Part shown: positions 9,398 through 17,392 of the stretch, piece by piece | How the letters are laid out: each line of letters opens with the position of its first letter | How positions within the stretch are numbered: position 1 is the stretch's first letter | Assembly: GCF_036924515.1 (NCBI RefSeq) | Contig: NZ_JAZHRR010000001.1 | Location: forward strand, 6,729,001-6,793,000 | DNA length: 64,000 bases | Reading direction: 5' to 3' | Origin: Bradyrhizobium sp. AZCC 1610 | Lineage (GTDB): Bacteria; Pseudomonadota; Alphaproteobacteria; Rhizobiales; Xanthobacteraceae | Position numbers and translations under genes: made by a program | Notes under the pieces: generated by a model | The model's input: the letters and a program-made list of their open reading frames with translations, nothing else | Databases searched by the model: none | What the model was told of the DNA's origin: nothing

Positions 9398-10381
9398 ATG
9401 CGCCCGAGCTTGCATCCAAGCCTGGTCAACGGCCGGTCCGGCGATCCGGCGCTCTACATCGAAACGCTGTTCGAGCGGCGCGCGATCCTGTTCGACCTCG
9501 GCGACGTTTCAGTGCTGCCGCCGCGCAAGCTCCTGCGCCTCGAATACGTCTTCGTCTCACACGCGCATGTCGATCACTTCATCGGCTTTGATCATCTTTT
9601 GAGACTGCTGATCGGCCGGGACACGACGGTAAGGCTCTATGGGCCCGAGGGCTTCGTTGATCAAGTCCACCACAAGCTGCAAGCCTATCGATGGAATTTG
9701 GTTGACCGGTTCGAAAACGACCTCGTTTTCCTCGTTACGGAACTGGATTCGTCGCTCAGAACGAACACAGCTCGCTTTCGCCTGAAGAACGGTTTTGCGG
9801 CCGAGGCGGTCAGCGAAGGTCGAAAGTTCAGCAACATGCTCTGCGACCAGCCGGCTTTTCACGTGTCGACCGCGATGCTGGAGCACGGCACACCGTGCCT
9901 CGCATTTGCGATCGAGGAAGCCGCCCACGTCAACGTCTGGAAAAGTCGCCTGAAGGAACTGGGGCTGCCCGTCGGCCCCTGGTTGCGCGATTTCAAGCGT
10001 GCCGTCATTGAGCAAAGGCCAGACGACGAGCGCGTGCGGATCGATGCCGGACACACAATGCGCCTCGGCGAGATCAGGTCCGCCGTGACGGTCATACCTG
10101 GGCAGAAAATCGGTTACGTGACCGATGTCGCCGCCGCCAATCGCGAAGCCATCATCGAGCTTGTGCGCAACGCCGACCTCCTGTTCATCGAGGCCCCTTT
10201 TGCAAGCAGCGACACAGCACTGGCAGCCGAGCGGGCGCATCTGACGACCACGGCCGCCGGAGAAATCGCGCGGCGAGCGGGCGCGCGGCGCGTCGAGCCC
10301 TTCCATTTTTCGTCGCGCTACAGCGGTGAAGAGGCACGCCTGCTCGATGAAGTTCAAGCGGCGTTCGGCCAAGGCCCGTAG
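9398..10381 (+). CDS. RNase Z-like metallo-beta-lactamase-fold hydrolase
   Basis: 327 residues. The N-terminus [17 protein letters not shown] followed by [18 protein letters not shown] and [16 protein letters not shown] is typical of RNase Z/ElaC-like proteins. The zinc motif provides H55, H57, D59 and H60. A second histidine is in [10 protein letters not shown], and the C-terminal [12 protein letters not shown] matches the conserved HFSxRY element. It could process tRNA 3' ends, but many family members with this N-terminus have unknown substrates, and a housekeeping rnz is expected elsewhere. It fills most of the first cargo block between radC and the 10.4-kb radC 3'-end copy. Confidence 0.8.
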   Translation: MRPSLHPSLVNGRSGDPALYIETLFERRAILFDLGDVSVLPPRKLLRLEYVFVSHAHVDHFIGFDHLLRLLIGRDTTVRLYGPEGFVDQVHHKLQAYRWNLVDRFENDLVFLVTELDSSLRTNTARFRLKNGFAAEAVSEGRKFSNMLCDQPAFHVSTAMLEHGTPCLAFAIEEAAHVNVWKSRLKELGLPVGPWLRDFKRAVIEQRPDDERVRIDAGHTMRLGEIRSAVTVIPGQKIGYVTDVAAANREAIIELVRNADLLFIEAPFASSDTALAAERAHLTTTAAGEIARRAGARRVEPFHFSSRYSGEEARLLDEVQAAFGQGP

Positions 10382-10413
10382 CCGTTCATGAATTCTCGCG
10401 CGCCTGTACCGCC

Positions 10414-10503
10414 ATCGCCACCCCGCTCGGCATTTCCGTGCATGACCACATCATCGTCGGTCAGAACGGGCATGCGAGTTTGAGGGCGATGCGGCTGATC
10501 TAA
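10414..10503 (+). pseudogene. radC 3'-end copy 1 (29 codons plus stop)
   Basis: The bases read [20 protein letters not shown] then ASLRAMRLI and stop. They match the last 29 residues of RadC (8792-8881) with four amino-acid changes (K to Q, K to R, G to A, L to M) and several silent changes; the stop is TAA rather than TAG. Homology ends abruptly at the left after unrelated sequence. No start codon or ribosome site makes it expressible by itself. Confidence 0.88.
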
Positions 10504-10720
10504 CCTACCGCTACTACTCAATAATCGCCTATCCCAACGAGGCGATCAGCGTCGTGCGACGGCAAGTCCTCGCACAAATCACGACCGACGATGTTGAAAT
10601 CAGGTGATCGCAACGCGCAGTTGCGCTAGTATCCACGCGTCGAACATTCCACGCCGCGCGCTGTCGCGTCGAGGGACCGACTAACTAACGTCGGATAGGT
10701 TTCCGCATCGGAGGACCGTC

Positions 10721-11296
10721 ATGACCAGCACTTCAGACACCGAAAGAAGCCCTGAGGCCGGCTCGGATACGGCGCCGCTGCGCGCCAAGTGGGGCTGGAT
10801 CGTCGCACTCGGCGTCGTCTATCTGCTCGCCGGGTTTATCGCGCTTGGCAGCGTCGCGATGGCCACCGTCGTGAGCGTCCTCGTGGTCGGCGTGATGATG
10901 ATCATCGCCGGCGTCGCAGAGGTGTTCGGCGCCTTCCAGATCAAGAACTGGGGCAAATTCCTGCTCTGGGCCCTGCTCGGCGTGCTCTACATCATCGCCG
11001 GCTTCGTCACGTTCCAGAATCCGCTGCTAGCCGCAGTGCTGCTGACCCTCGTTCTCGGCGCATCGCTGTTGGTCTCGGGCATCATGCGGATCGTGCTGGC
11101 CTTCAGCATGAAACGGGAAACGCCCTGGATCTGGGTGGCGCTATCAGGCTTGATCACGCTACTGCTCGGCGTACTGATCCTGGTACGCTGGCCGGTTTCG
11201 AGTCTCTATATCCTCGGCCTGTTCCTCGCCATCGATCTCATCATGGCCGGCGCTGGCTGGATCGGGCTCGGCTTCGGCCTGCGCCGCGCTCGCTGA
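10721..11296 (+). CDS. HdeD-family membrane protein
   Basis: 191 residues with about six hydrophobic segments (LGVVYLLAGFIALGSVAMAT, VSVLVVGVMMIIAGVAEVFG, LLGVLYIIAGFVTF and so on). The internal pairwise repetition is typical of HdeD (PF03729). HdeD proteins are inner-membrane proteins linked to acid resistance in E. coli; biochemical function is unknown. A good ribosome site (CGGAGGACCGTC) precedes the ATG. It is the first gene of a four-gene same-strand run (HdeD, LapA, patatin, GntP) that forms the second cargo block. The ~220 bp upstream probably hold the block's promoter. Confidence 0.85.
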   Translation: MTSTSDTERSPEAGSDTAPLRAKWGWIVALGVVYLLAGFIALGSVAMATVVSVLVVGVMMIIAGVAEVFGAFQIKNWGKFLLWALLGVLYIIAGFVTFQNPLLAAVLLTLVLGASLLVSGIMRIVLAFSMKRETPWIWVALSGLITLLLGVLILVRWPVSSLYILGLFLAIDLIMAGAGWIGLGFGLRRAR

Positions 11297-11353
11297 GGTG
11301 TGGCTAGCGAGCTGCGCGTAGCGCAGTCTCTCGATCGACGAAAAGGAGGCGCC

Positions 11354-11587
11354 ATGCGCTGGATCTACCTCGCCGTCATCATTCTGTTCGTCGCTGCGAC
11401 GATCATCTTCGCAGTGCAGAACTTCGAGATCGTCACCATGTCCTTCCTCGGCATCAATGCCCGCGTGCCGCTCGCACTGCTGGCCGCCGTCGCCTACCTC
11501 CTTGGCGCGGCGACGGGCGGCAGCCTGTATGCGCTGCTGCGTCGATCGTACGAAGGGTCGAGACGAAGCATTGCGGGCTCGCCCTGA
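11354..11587 (+). CDS. LapA-domain small membrane protein
   Basis: 77 residues: two hydrophobic segments (about 3-20 and 35-57) separated by NFEIVTMSFLGINARVPLAL, the hallmark of LapA/YciS-like proteins (DUF1049), plus a basic tail. A near-perfect Shine-Dalgarno (AAAAGGAGGCGCC) fixes the ATG at 11354; the frame upstream reads from a GTG but lacks this site. E. coli LapA takes part in control of lipopolysaccharide assembly; whether this one does is inference. Confidence 0.8.
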   Translation: MRWIYLAVIILFVAATIIFAVQNFEIVTMSFLGINARVPLALLAAVAYLLGAATGGSLYALLRRSYEGSRRSIAGSP

Positions 11588-11626
11588 CCTAAGGCGTCGT
11601 TTCATCTCCGGCCGAGGAGGATGAAG

Positions 11627-12655
11627 ATGGAAGAAGCCGCGCGCGAACCTGTCCTGGTGGACCTCGCTTTGCAGGGCGGAGGCTCCCACGGCGCGTTCAC
11701 CTGGGGCGTGCTTGATCGGCTGATCGAGGAGCCGTGGCTGCGGATCGAGGCGATCTCCGGCACGTCGGCGGGCGCGATGAATGCAGCCCTGGTGGCGGAC
11801 GGATGGACGCAAGGCGGAGCCGAAGGTGCGCGGGCAGCGCTCGCGACCTATTGGCGGCGGGTGTCGCAGGCTGCGGCGTTCAGCCCGCTGCAGCGCTCGC
11901 CGCTCGACCGACTGATGGGTCGCTGGACGCTCGACACCTCGCCCGCCTATATCGCCATGGACCTGATGGCCCGCGTGGTTTCGCCCTATGATCTCAATCC
12001 ACTTGGCCTCAATCCGCTGCGCGCCATCCTCGCCGAAAGCATCGATTTTGACCGGCTGGCCCGCGCACCGATCAGACTGTTCGTCACCGCGACCAGTGTG
12101 CGCACCGGCCGCGGCCGCATCTTCCGCAACAAGGAGATCACGGCCGACGTCCTGCTTGCCTCGGCTTGTCTGCCGACCATGTTCCATGCGATCGAGATCG
12201 ACGGCGAACCCTATTGGGATGGCGGGTATGCCGGCAATCCGACCCTCACGCCGCTGGTGCGCGAAAGCGACGCGCATGACACCATTTTGGTGCAGATCAA
12301 TCCGCGCGAACGGCCGGAGCCGCCGCGCACGGCAAACGAGATCCTCAACCGGCTCAACGAGATTTCCTTCAACTCGCCGCTGATGAAGGAATTGCGCATG
12401 ATGGCGCTGCTGCGCCAAGTGGCGGACCCCGGACACGGCGAGGGCGCGCGCTGGGCCGGAATGCGCACGCACCGGATCATGACCGACGTGCTCACGGAGT
12501 TCGGAGCGTCGTCGAAGCTCAACGCTGAATGGGAGTTCGTGTCGCTGCTCAAGGAAGAGGGACGCAAGAGCGCCGAAGCATTCCTTGAGGCGCATGCTGA
12601 CGACCTCGGCCGGCGCTCCACCGCGGATATCGATGCACTGCTTGCGGAGTGCTGA
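11627..12655 (+). CDS. Patatin-like phospholipase
   Basis: 342 residues. The oxyanion-hole motif LQGGGSHG (residues 15-22) is followed by the nucleophile elbow GTSAG (S47) and the catalytic aspartate in WDGG (D198), so the Ser-Asp dyad of patatin-like lipases is complete. No signal peptide, so it is cytoplasmic or membrane-associated from inside. The start at ATG 11627 gives GAGGAGG a 6-base spacing; the ATG at 11621 abuts the site. It is translationally close to the permease gene that follows (stop 12655, next ATG 12661). Likely hydrolyses phospholipid acyl esters. Confidence 0.85.
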   Translation: MEEAAREPVLVDLALQGGGSHGAFTWGVLDRLIEEPWLRIEAISGTSAGAMNAALVADGWTQGGAEGARAALATYWRRVSQAAAFSPLQRSPLDRLMGRWTLDTSPAYIAMDLMARVVSPYDLNPLGLNPLRAILAESIDFDRLARAPIRLFVTATSVRTGRGRIFRNKEITADVLLASACLPTMFHAIEIDGEPYWDGGYAGNPTLTPLVRESDAHDTILVQINPRERPEPPRTANEILNRLNEISFNSPLMKELRMMALLRQVADPGHGEGARWAGMRTHRIMTDVLTEFGASSKLNAEWEFVSLLKEEGRKSAEAFLEAHADDLGRRSTADIDALLAEC

Positions 12656-12660
12656 GGGCG

Positions 12661-14124
12661 ATGACTCTGTTGGGACTTCTCGGCATCCTGATCGGGCTCG
12701 GCCTGCTGATCTTGTTCGCCTATCGGGGCTGGAGCGTGCTGCTGCTTGCGCCGCTCGCCGCGCTGGTTGCCGCGCTGTTTTCCCGCGAGCCGCTGCTGGC
12801 CCACTGGACCCAGACCTTCATGGTCAGCGCGGCTGGCTTTCTGGCCCAGTTCTTTCCGCTATTTCTGCTCGGCGCCCTGTTCGGCAAGTTGATGGAAGAC
12901 AGCGGCTCGGTCGCCGCGATCGCAGCCTTCATGACACAGCGGCTGGGCACGCGGCGGGCAGTGCTCGCGGTGGTACTCGCCGGAGCTCTCGTCACATATG
13001 GCGGCGTCAGTCTGTTTGTCGCCTTTTTCGTGCTGGCACCGATGGCGCACGAGCTGTTTCGCAACGCCGGCATCCCGCGGCGGCTGATGCCAGCGGCAAT
13101 CGTGCTCGGCACCTCCACCTTCACCATGTCGGCGCTGCCCGGCACGCCATCGATCCAGAACGCGATCCCGATGCCGTTCTTTGGCACCACGCCGTTCGCT
13201 GCGCCCGGCCTTGGCATTCTGGCATCGTTGATCATGCTCGGCTTCGGCCTGTGGTGGCTCAGCCGCGAGGAGGCCAACTCAAGAAAAATCGGCGAAGGCT
13301 TCGGCGACGGCGTGCCGATGCCCTCTGCCCTTCTTGCCACTGACGAAAAGCTGCGCGAACGCGCCACCACCGCGCGGGAGTTCGATCCGGCGGAGATCTT
13401 GCACGGCGCGGTAACCGACGCGCCGCCGTCGGTTGCACTCGCCGGGCTGCCACTCATTGTGGTGATTCTCGTCAATCTCGCGATGTCGCTGCTCATCTTG
13501 CCGGCGCTGGATACCCGCTTTCTTGCCGAAGCTCGCTGGGGCGGAACGTCGCTCGCAGCCGTCGGCGGCGTTTGGGCTGTCATCACGGCCCTCGCCTGTG
13601 CGATCGTGACGGTCCTCGCCGTCAGCCATCGGCGATTGCCGGCCCTGCGCGCAACCATGGACGCCGGCGCCAACGCCGCCGTACTGCCGGCTGTGAGCGT
13701 TGCGAGCCTGGTCGGTTTCGGCGCCGTGGTGGCGGCGATGCCCGCCTTCGATGTCGTGCGCGACACCGTGCTCGGCATCGGCGGCGGACCACTGGTCTCG
13801 CTCGCGGTGGCGACCAACGTGCTCGCTGCGCTCACGGGGTCGGCATCGGGCGGGCTGACCATTGCGCTCGACGCACTCGGGGGGACGTATATGGCGCGCG
13901 CGGCGGAGATCGGACTCGATCCCGCGCTGCTGCATCGCGTGGCGGTGATCAGTTCGGGTACGCTCGACAGCCTGCCGCATAACGGCGCGGTCGTCACGCT
14001 GCTCGCCGTCTGCGGATCGACGCACCGGGACAGCTATCGCGACATCGTCATGGTCGGCATCGTCGGCGCACTCGTCGCCCTCGTTGCCGTCATCGCGCTC
14101 GGCTCGGTGGCGGGATCGTTCTGA
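12661..14124 (+). CDS. GntP-family permease
   Basis: 487 residues with about 12-14 hydrophobic segments. The order is that of the GntP gluconate:H+ symporter family: FFPLFLLGALFGKLMEDSGS near the N-terminus, GGVSLFVAFFVLAPMAHELF, the TFTMSALPGTPSIQNAIP signature, and LDSLPHNGAVVTLLAVCG near the end. The substrate is probably a hydroxy or keto acid such as gluconate, lactate or 3-hydroxybutyrate. A GAGGGCG site precedes ATG 12661. It is the last gene of the second cargo block; the next bases are the second radC 3'-end copy. Confidence 0.85.
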   Translation: MTLLGLLGILIGLGLLILFAYRGWSVLLLAPLAALVAALFSREPLLAHWTQTFMVSAAGFLAQFFPLFLLGALFGKLMEDSGSVAAIAAFMTQRLGTRRAVLAVVLAGALVTYGGVSLFVAFFVLAPMAHELFRNAGIPRRLMPAAIVLGTSTFTMSALPGTPSIQNAIPMPFFGTTPFAAPGLGILASLIMLGFGLWWLSREEANSRKIGEGFGDGVPMPSALLATDEKLRERATTAREFDPAEILHGAVTDAPPSVALAGLPLIVVILVNLAMSLLILPALDTRFLAEARWGGTSLAAVGGVWAVITALACAIVTVLAVSHRRLPALRATMDAGANAAVLPAVSVASLVGFGAVVAAMPAFDVVRDTVLGIGGGPLVSLAVATNVLAALTGSASGGLTIALDALGGTYMARAAEIGLDPALLHRVAVISSGTLDSLPHNGAVVTLLAVCGSTHRDSYRDIVMVGIVGALVALVAVIALGSVAGSF

Positions 14125-14157
14125 GCCATCGGCATGGCCTGCCGTCTCAAGGTAAAG

Positions 14158-14320
14158 GGTGCACAACCACCCCTCCGGCGATCCGACGCCCTCGCAGGCC
14201 GATATCCATATGACCAAAGCGATCGTCCAGATCGCCGCCTCGCTCGGCATTTCCGTCCATGACCACATCATCGTCGGAAGGAACGGTCACGCAAGTTTGA
14301 GGGGACTGAAGCTCATCTAG
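14158..14320 (+). pseudogene. radC 3'-end copy 2 (about 53 codons plus stop)
   Basis: Starting at about 14158 the bases read [40 protein letters not shown], then [13 protein letters not shown] and stop. This is the JAMM motif and the whole C-terminus of RadC (homologous to about 8719-8881). Most differences from intact radC are silent third-position changes (for example ATC CAC versus ATC CAT); a few are conservative. It lies 33 bases past the GntP stop and has no start codon of its own. Confidence 0.9.
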
Positions 14321-14478
14321 CGATTTCAATCGTCCATCGTAGATTGAGGACGGCGCGCGACTGCATATTTGGTCCAGTGCCATAATCGGCAATTTTGTAT
14401 TTGCGAAACTGGCGGCGGCGTTCCGTCACTCTGCGCATTGTGCGCGGAAGCTTGCCCGCCGCGATGATGGAGCATCGG

Positions 14479-15399
14479 ATGCGCACGACACGCCGAACGT
14501 TCGTGCAGGCCGCCTTGGCGGCGACGGCAGCTACGGCGCTGTTGCCAATCTCGCTGCATGCTCAGGCAAGCCGGCCGGTCCGCCGACCGATACCCTCGAC
14601 CCGCGAGGAGATACCGATCGTCGGACTAGGGACCTGGATCACCTTCAATGTCGGCGGCGATCCGGCGCTTCGGGACGAATGCGCTGGTGTCATGGCCGCC
14701 TTCTTCGAGGCGGGCGGCCGCATGATCGATTCCTCTCCCATGTATGGCTCGTCGCAGCCGGTGATAGGCTACGGCCTGCAAAAGCTCGGGCGACCCTCCG
14801 CGCTATTCTCGGCCGAAAAGGTCTGGACGTCCTCGGCCACGGGCGGGCCCGCCCAGATCGAGCAATCGCGCCGCTTCTGGGGTGTGCCGAAGTTCGACCT
14901 CGTTCAGGTTCACAATCTTCTCGCCTGGCAGCCGCATCTGCAGACGCTGTTTCAGATGAAGGCGGCCGGCACGCTGCGTTACGTGGGGATCACCACATCC
15001 GAAGGCCGCCGTCATGATCTCGTCGAACAGATCATGCGGAACGAGGCGATCGATTTCGTGCAGTTCTCCTACAACGTCGTCGACCGCGAGGCGGAGGCAC
15101 GGCTGTTGCCACTGGCGTCGGAGCGCGGCATCGCCGTGATCGTCAACCGCCCATTCCGGCAGGGCGCGCTGACCAACCGGCTCAAGAAAGAGCAGCTGCC
15201 CGAATGGGCGGCCGAACTCGGGGTGTCGAGCTGGGCGCAGCTGATCCTGAAGTTCATCCTCTCTCATCCGGCCGTCACCGTTGCAATCCCGGCAACCAGC
15301 CGCGTCGACCACGTGCGTGAAAATCTCGCGGCCGCCGCCGGACCGATGCCGGACCAGGCTATGCGCGAGCGCATCTCGGCCCACGTGAAGGCCCTTTGA
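14479..15399 (+). CDS. Tat-exported aldo/keto reductase
   Basis: 306 residues from ATG 14479, chosen because GGAGCATCGG lies upstream and a twin-arginine signal follows (MRTTRRTFVQAALAATAATA). The frame is open 28 codons further but without a signal at its start. The AKR fold is visible: VGLGTWITF, FFEAGGRMIDSSPMYGSS (Asp and Tyr of the tetrad), AEKVWT (Lys), DLVQVHN (His), and a C-terminal AIPATSRVDHVRENL where NADP(H) is normally bound. An exported AKR is unusual since NADPH is cytoplasmic; Tat export of the folded holoenzyme would solve this. The next gene overlaps its stop codon. Confidence 0.83.
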   Translation: MRTTRRTFVQAALAATAATALLPISLHAQASRPVRRPIPSTREEIPIVGLGTWITFNVGGDPALRDECAGVMAAFFEAGGRMIDSSPMYGSSQPVIGYGLQKLGRPSALFSAEKVWTSSATGGPAQIEQSRRFWGVPKFDLVQVHNLLAWQPHLQTLFQMKAAGTLRYVGITTSEGRRHDLVEQIMRNEAIDFVQFSYNVVDREAEARLLPLASERGIAVIVNRPFRQGALTNRLKKEQLPEWAAELGVSSWAQLILKFILSHPAVTVAIPATSRVDHVRENLAAAAGPMPDQAMRERISAHVKAL

Positions 15400-16082
15400 T
15401 GTCGGAGTGGTGGACCTACCGGGCGGAGGATTTCCTGCTGTTTTCGCCGCGCGTCTACTGGCGCATGTTCGAATCGCACAATGCGGCGCTCTGGCCGCTG
15501 CACGTCCTGACACTCGCCGCCGGCCTCGCCATCATCCTGCTCATCGCGTGGCGGCCAGGAACCTGGGCACGCTGGCTCGCGCTCATCCTCGCGGCCCTTT
15601 GGATGTTCGTCGGATGGTCTTTCCTGTGGAACCGCTACGCGGCCATCAACTGGGCTGCCGCCTATGTCGCGCCGGCTTTCGCCGTTGAGGGCGTGTTGCT
15701 TCTCATCGTGTCTCTGCTCGATGGTCTCGCGTTCGACCGGCGCGGGCCTGCCGGTTGGCTAGGGTATCTCATCCTTGTCTTCGCACTCGCCGGACAGCCG
15801 TTGCTTGCGCCGCTACAGGGACGCGGCTGGGCCTCGTCCGAGGTCTTCGGCATCGCGCCGGATCCAACTGTGATCGCGACACTCGGCTTTCTGCTCCTCG
15901 CCCGCGGCAGGCTTTTGCCAGTGCTGCTGCCGATCCCCGTTCTCTGGTCCCTCCTGAGCGGCATAACCCTCAGCACGATGGGAGAGCCGCAAGCCTGGGC
16001 CCCTTATGCCGCCCTGGCGCTCGCCGCTGCAGCCTGGATCTGGACGATCATCCGCCGGCGCAGATGGCTTCCAGCCGAGTGA
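15399..16082 (+). CDS. DUF6064-family membrane protein
   Basis: 227 residues; the ATG at 15399 shares a base with the upstream TGA, so it is translationally coupled to the aldo/keto reductase. It begins MSEWWTYRAEDFLLFSPRVY and has about six to seven hydrophobic segments, as in DUF6064. Function unknown. The tight coupling suggests it serves the same pathway as the exported reductase. Confidence 0.72.
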   Translation: MSEWWTYRAEDFLLFSPRVYWRMFESHNAALWPLHVLTLAAGLAIILLIAWRPGTWARWLALILAALWMFVGWSFLWNRYAAINWAAAYVAPAFAVEGVLLLIVSLLDGLAFDRRGPAGWLGYLILVFALAGQPLLAPLQGRGWASSEVFGIAPDPTVIATLGFLLLARGRLLPVLLPIPVLWSLLSGITLSTMGEPQAWAPYAALALAAAAWIWTIIRRRRWLPAE

Positions 16083-16136
16083 TTGCGCGCAAAGGCGCGT
16101 TCGCGCCGAGGACACGCCGTCTGCGCAGCACACCCG

Positions 16137-16631
16137 TCAGATGATCTGGGAAATACTGTAGGCGATGCCGCCTTCCACCAGATATCCCGATCCGACGCAG
16201 ACGATATCGTTCATCCAGGCGTAATGCTCCGCTCCCGTCTCGAATAGCGGATTGGTTCGGAAGTAGTAACGCGACGGGTCGACCTGATAACGCCTGGCAG
16301 GGTCGGCCATCTCAGCGCGCAACTCCGGAGGCGTGATCCAGCGGCCGCCATAGGTCATGTGCACCAGCGCACCGTCATGCGTGCGAAGCGTCAGGCGGAC
16401 GTCGAGCGACATGGCGCCATCGGCGCGAAATAGCGCCCAGTCGCCGCCGCCGGGCACGACCTCGCCACGGAGCCTTGGGCCTTCGAAGCTGCCGCCGGCC
16501 GCACCGAACAGGATGCGTCGACCGAGCGGGCCATCGCCGATGTTCAGTCTCGGGTTAAGATCGACGACGATATCGAACAACGGCGCCGTCTTGATGGCTG
16601 CAACGGGTTTGACGCGCGGGTCTGCTGTCAT
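16137..16631 (-). CDS. DUF3237 domain protein
   Basis: 164 residues from ATG 16631 (GGAG eight bases upstream). The sequence covers one DUF3237 domain: APLFDIVVDL, GPLGRRILFGAAGGSFEGPR, LRGEVVPGGGDW, DVRLTLRTHDGALVHMTYGG and the C-terminal YFRTNPLFETGAEHYAWMND. These small beta-barrel proteins often sit beside catabolic genes; their activity is not established. The gene is divergent from a TetR regulator, and the AT-rich region between them has a palindrome, so it is the most likely regulated target. Confidence 0.8.
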   Translation of the reverse strand: MTADPRVKPVAAIKTAPLFDIVVDLNPRLNIGDGPLGRRILFGAAGGSFEGPRLRGEVVPGGGDWALFRADGAMSLDVRLTLRTHDGALVHMTYGGRWITPPELRAEMADPARRYQVDPSRYYFRTNPLFETGAEHYAWMNDIVCVGSGYLVEGGIAYSISQII

Positions 16632-16667
16632 GTCCAACACTCCGGCTTACTGAACTATATGTTTTTC

Positions 16668-16684
16668 ACATACTATATGTATGT
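16668..16684. promoter_or_regulatory. Candidate TetR operator
   Basis: ACATAC-TATAT-GTATGT is a perfect 6-base dyad in a strikingly AT-rich island (TATATG occurs three times nearby). It is located between the divergent DUF3237 and TetR genes, at the expected place for both promoters. Confidence 0.55.
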
Positions 16685-16727
16685 TATATGTTTATGGTAT
16701 TGAAAGCGTCAAGTGGTATGTCGGGGC

Positions 16728-17336
16728 ATGCAGGAAGCCGGACGCGAACGAACCCGCCGCGAGGAATACACCGAGGCCACGAGGCAGGCGCTGCTGGCGG
16801 CCGGGCGGGACGCTTTTGCGAGCGAGGGCTATCAGGCGGCGGGGATCGAGGCGATCTCGCGCGCCGCGCGGGTGACGCGGGGCGCCTTCTATCACCACTT
16901 CGAGGACAAGAAGGCGCTGTTCGACGCCGTGGTCGTCGCGTTGCAGATCGAAGCCGCGGCAAAGATCGAGGCGAGAGCCAAGACGCAGCGCAAGGTATGG
17001 GATCGCCTGACCGAGGGCATCGACGCCTATCTCGACGTCTGCCTTGAACCGGCCTACGCGCGCATCGTGATCCAGGAAGCTCCGGCGGTGCTCGGCAATG
17101 CGCGCTACCGTGAGATCGAGGAAGCCCATCCGATGGCGCTGCTCACCGCGACGCTGGCGGCGCTGAAGCGCCAGGGCGAGCTCGATTTCGAGGACATCGA
17201 TCTGCTGAGCCGCATGGTGGACGCGATGATCTGCGAGATGGCGCTGCTGCTGCCCGGGGCGGAGAATCCGAAAAAGCTCCGCGTGCGCGGGCAAAAGATC
17301 ATCGGCAGTCTGCTCGGCGGGTTCCGTACGACCTGA
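16728..17336 (+). CDS. TetR/AcrR-family repressor
   Basis: 202 residues from ATG 16728; an alternative ATG lies five codons upstream. The N-terminal helix-turn-helix reads FASEGYQAAGIEAISRAARV followed by TRGAFYHHFEDKKALFDAVV, the canonical TetR recognition region (residues about 30-70). The C-terminal ligand/dimer domain continues with RIVIQEAPAVLGNARYREIE. It probably represses itself and the divergent DUF3237 gene through the palindrome at 16668-16684; the ligand is unknown. Confidence 0.88.
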   Translation: MQEAGRERTRREEYTEATRQALLAAGRDAFASEGYQAAGIEAISRAARVTRGAFYHHFEDKKALFDAVVVALQIEAAAKIEARAKTQRKVWDRLTEGIDAYLDVCLEPAYARIVIQEAPAVLGNARYREIEEAHPMALLTATLAALKRQGELDFEDIDLLSRMVDAMICEMALLLPGAENPKKLRVRGQKIIGSLLGGFRTT

Positions 17337-17392
17337 GCGAATGCGTGCTCACGGCTCGTGGCCTCTCACGACAGCCGAACGGCATGACCGAC

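Noticed and set aside
11159..12595. 478-codon minus-strand open frame
   Set aside because: Antisense to LapA and patatin genes, both with ribosome sites and motifs.
8881..14320. Integrase or transposase gene within the radC-bounded blocks
   Set aside because: Looked for tyrosine and serine recombinase motifs in the products; none is present, so the blocks are not called integrative elements outright.
10414..14320. Functional second and third RadC proteins
   Set aside because: Both copies contain only the 3' end and have no start codon, ribosome site or N-terminal part.
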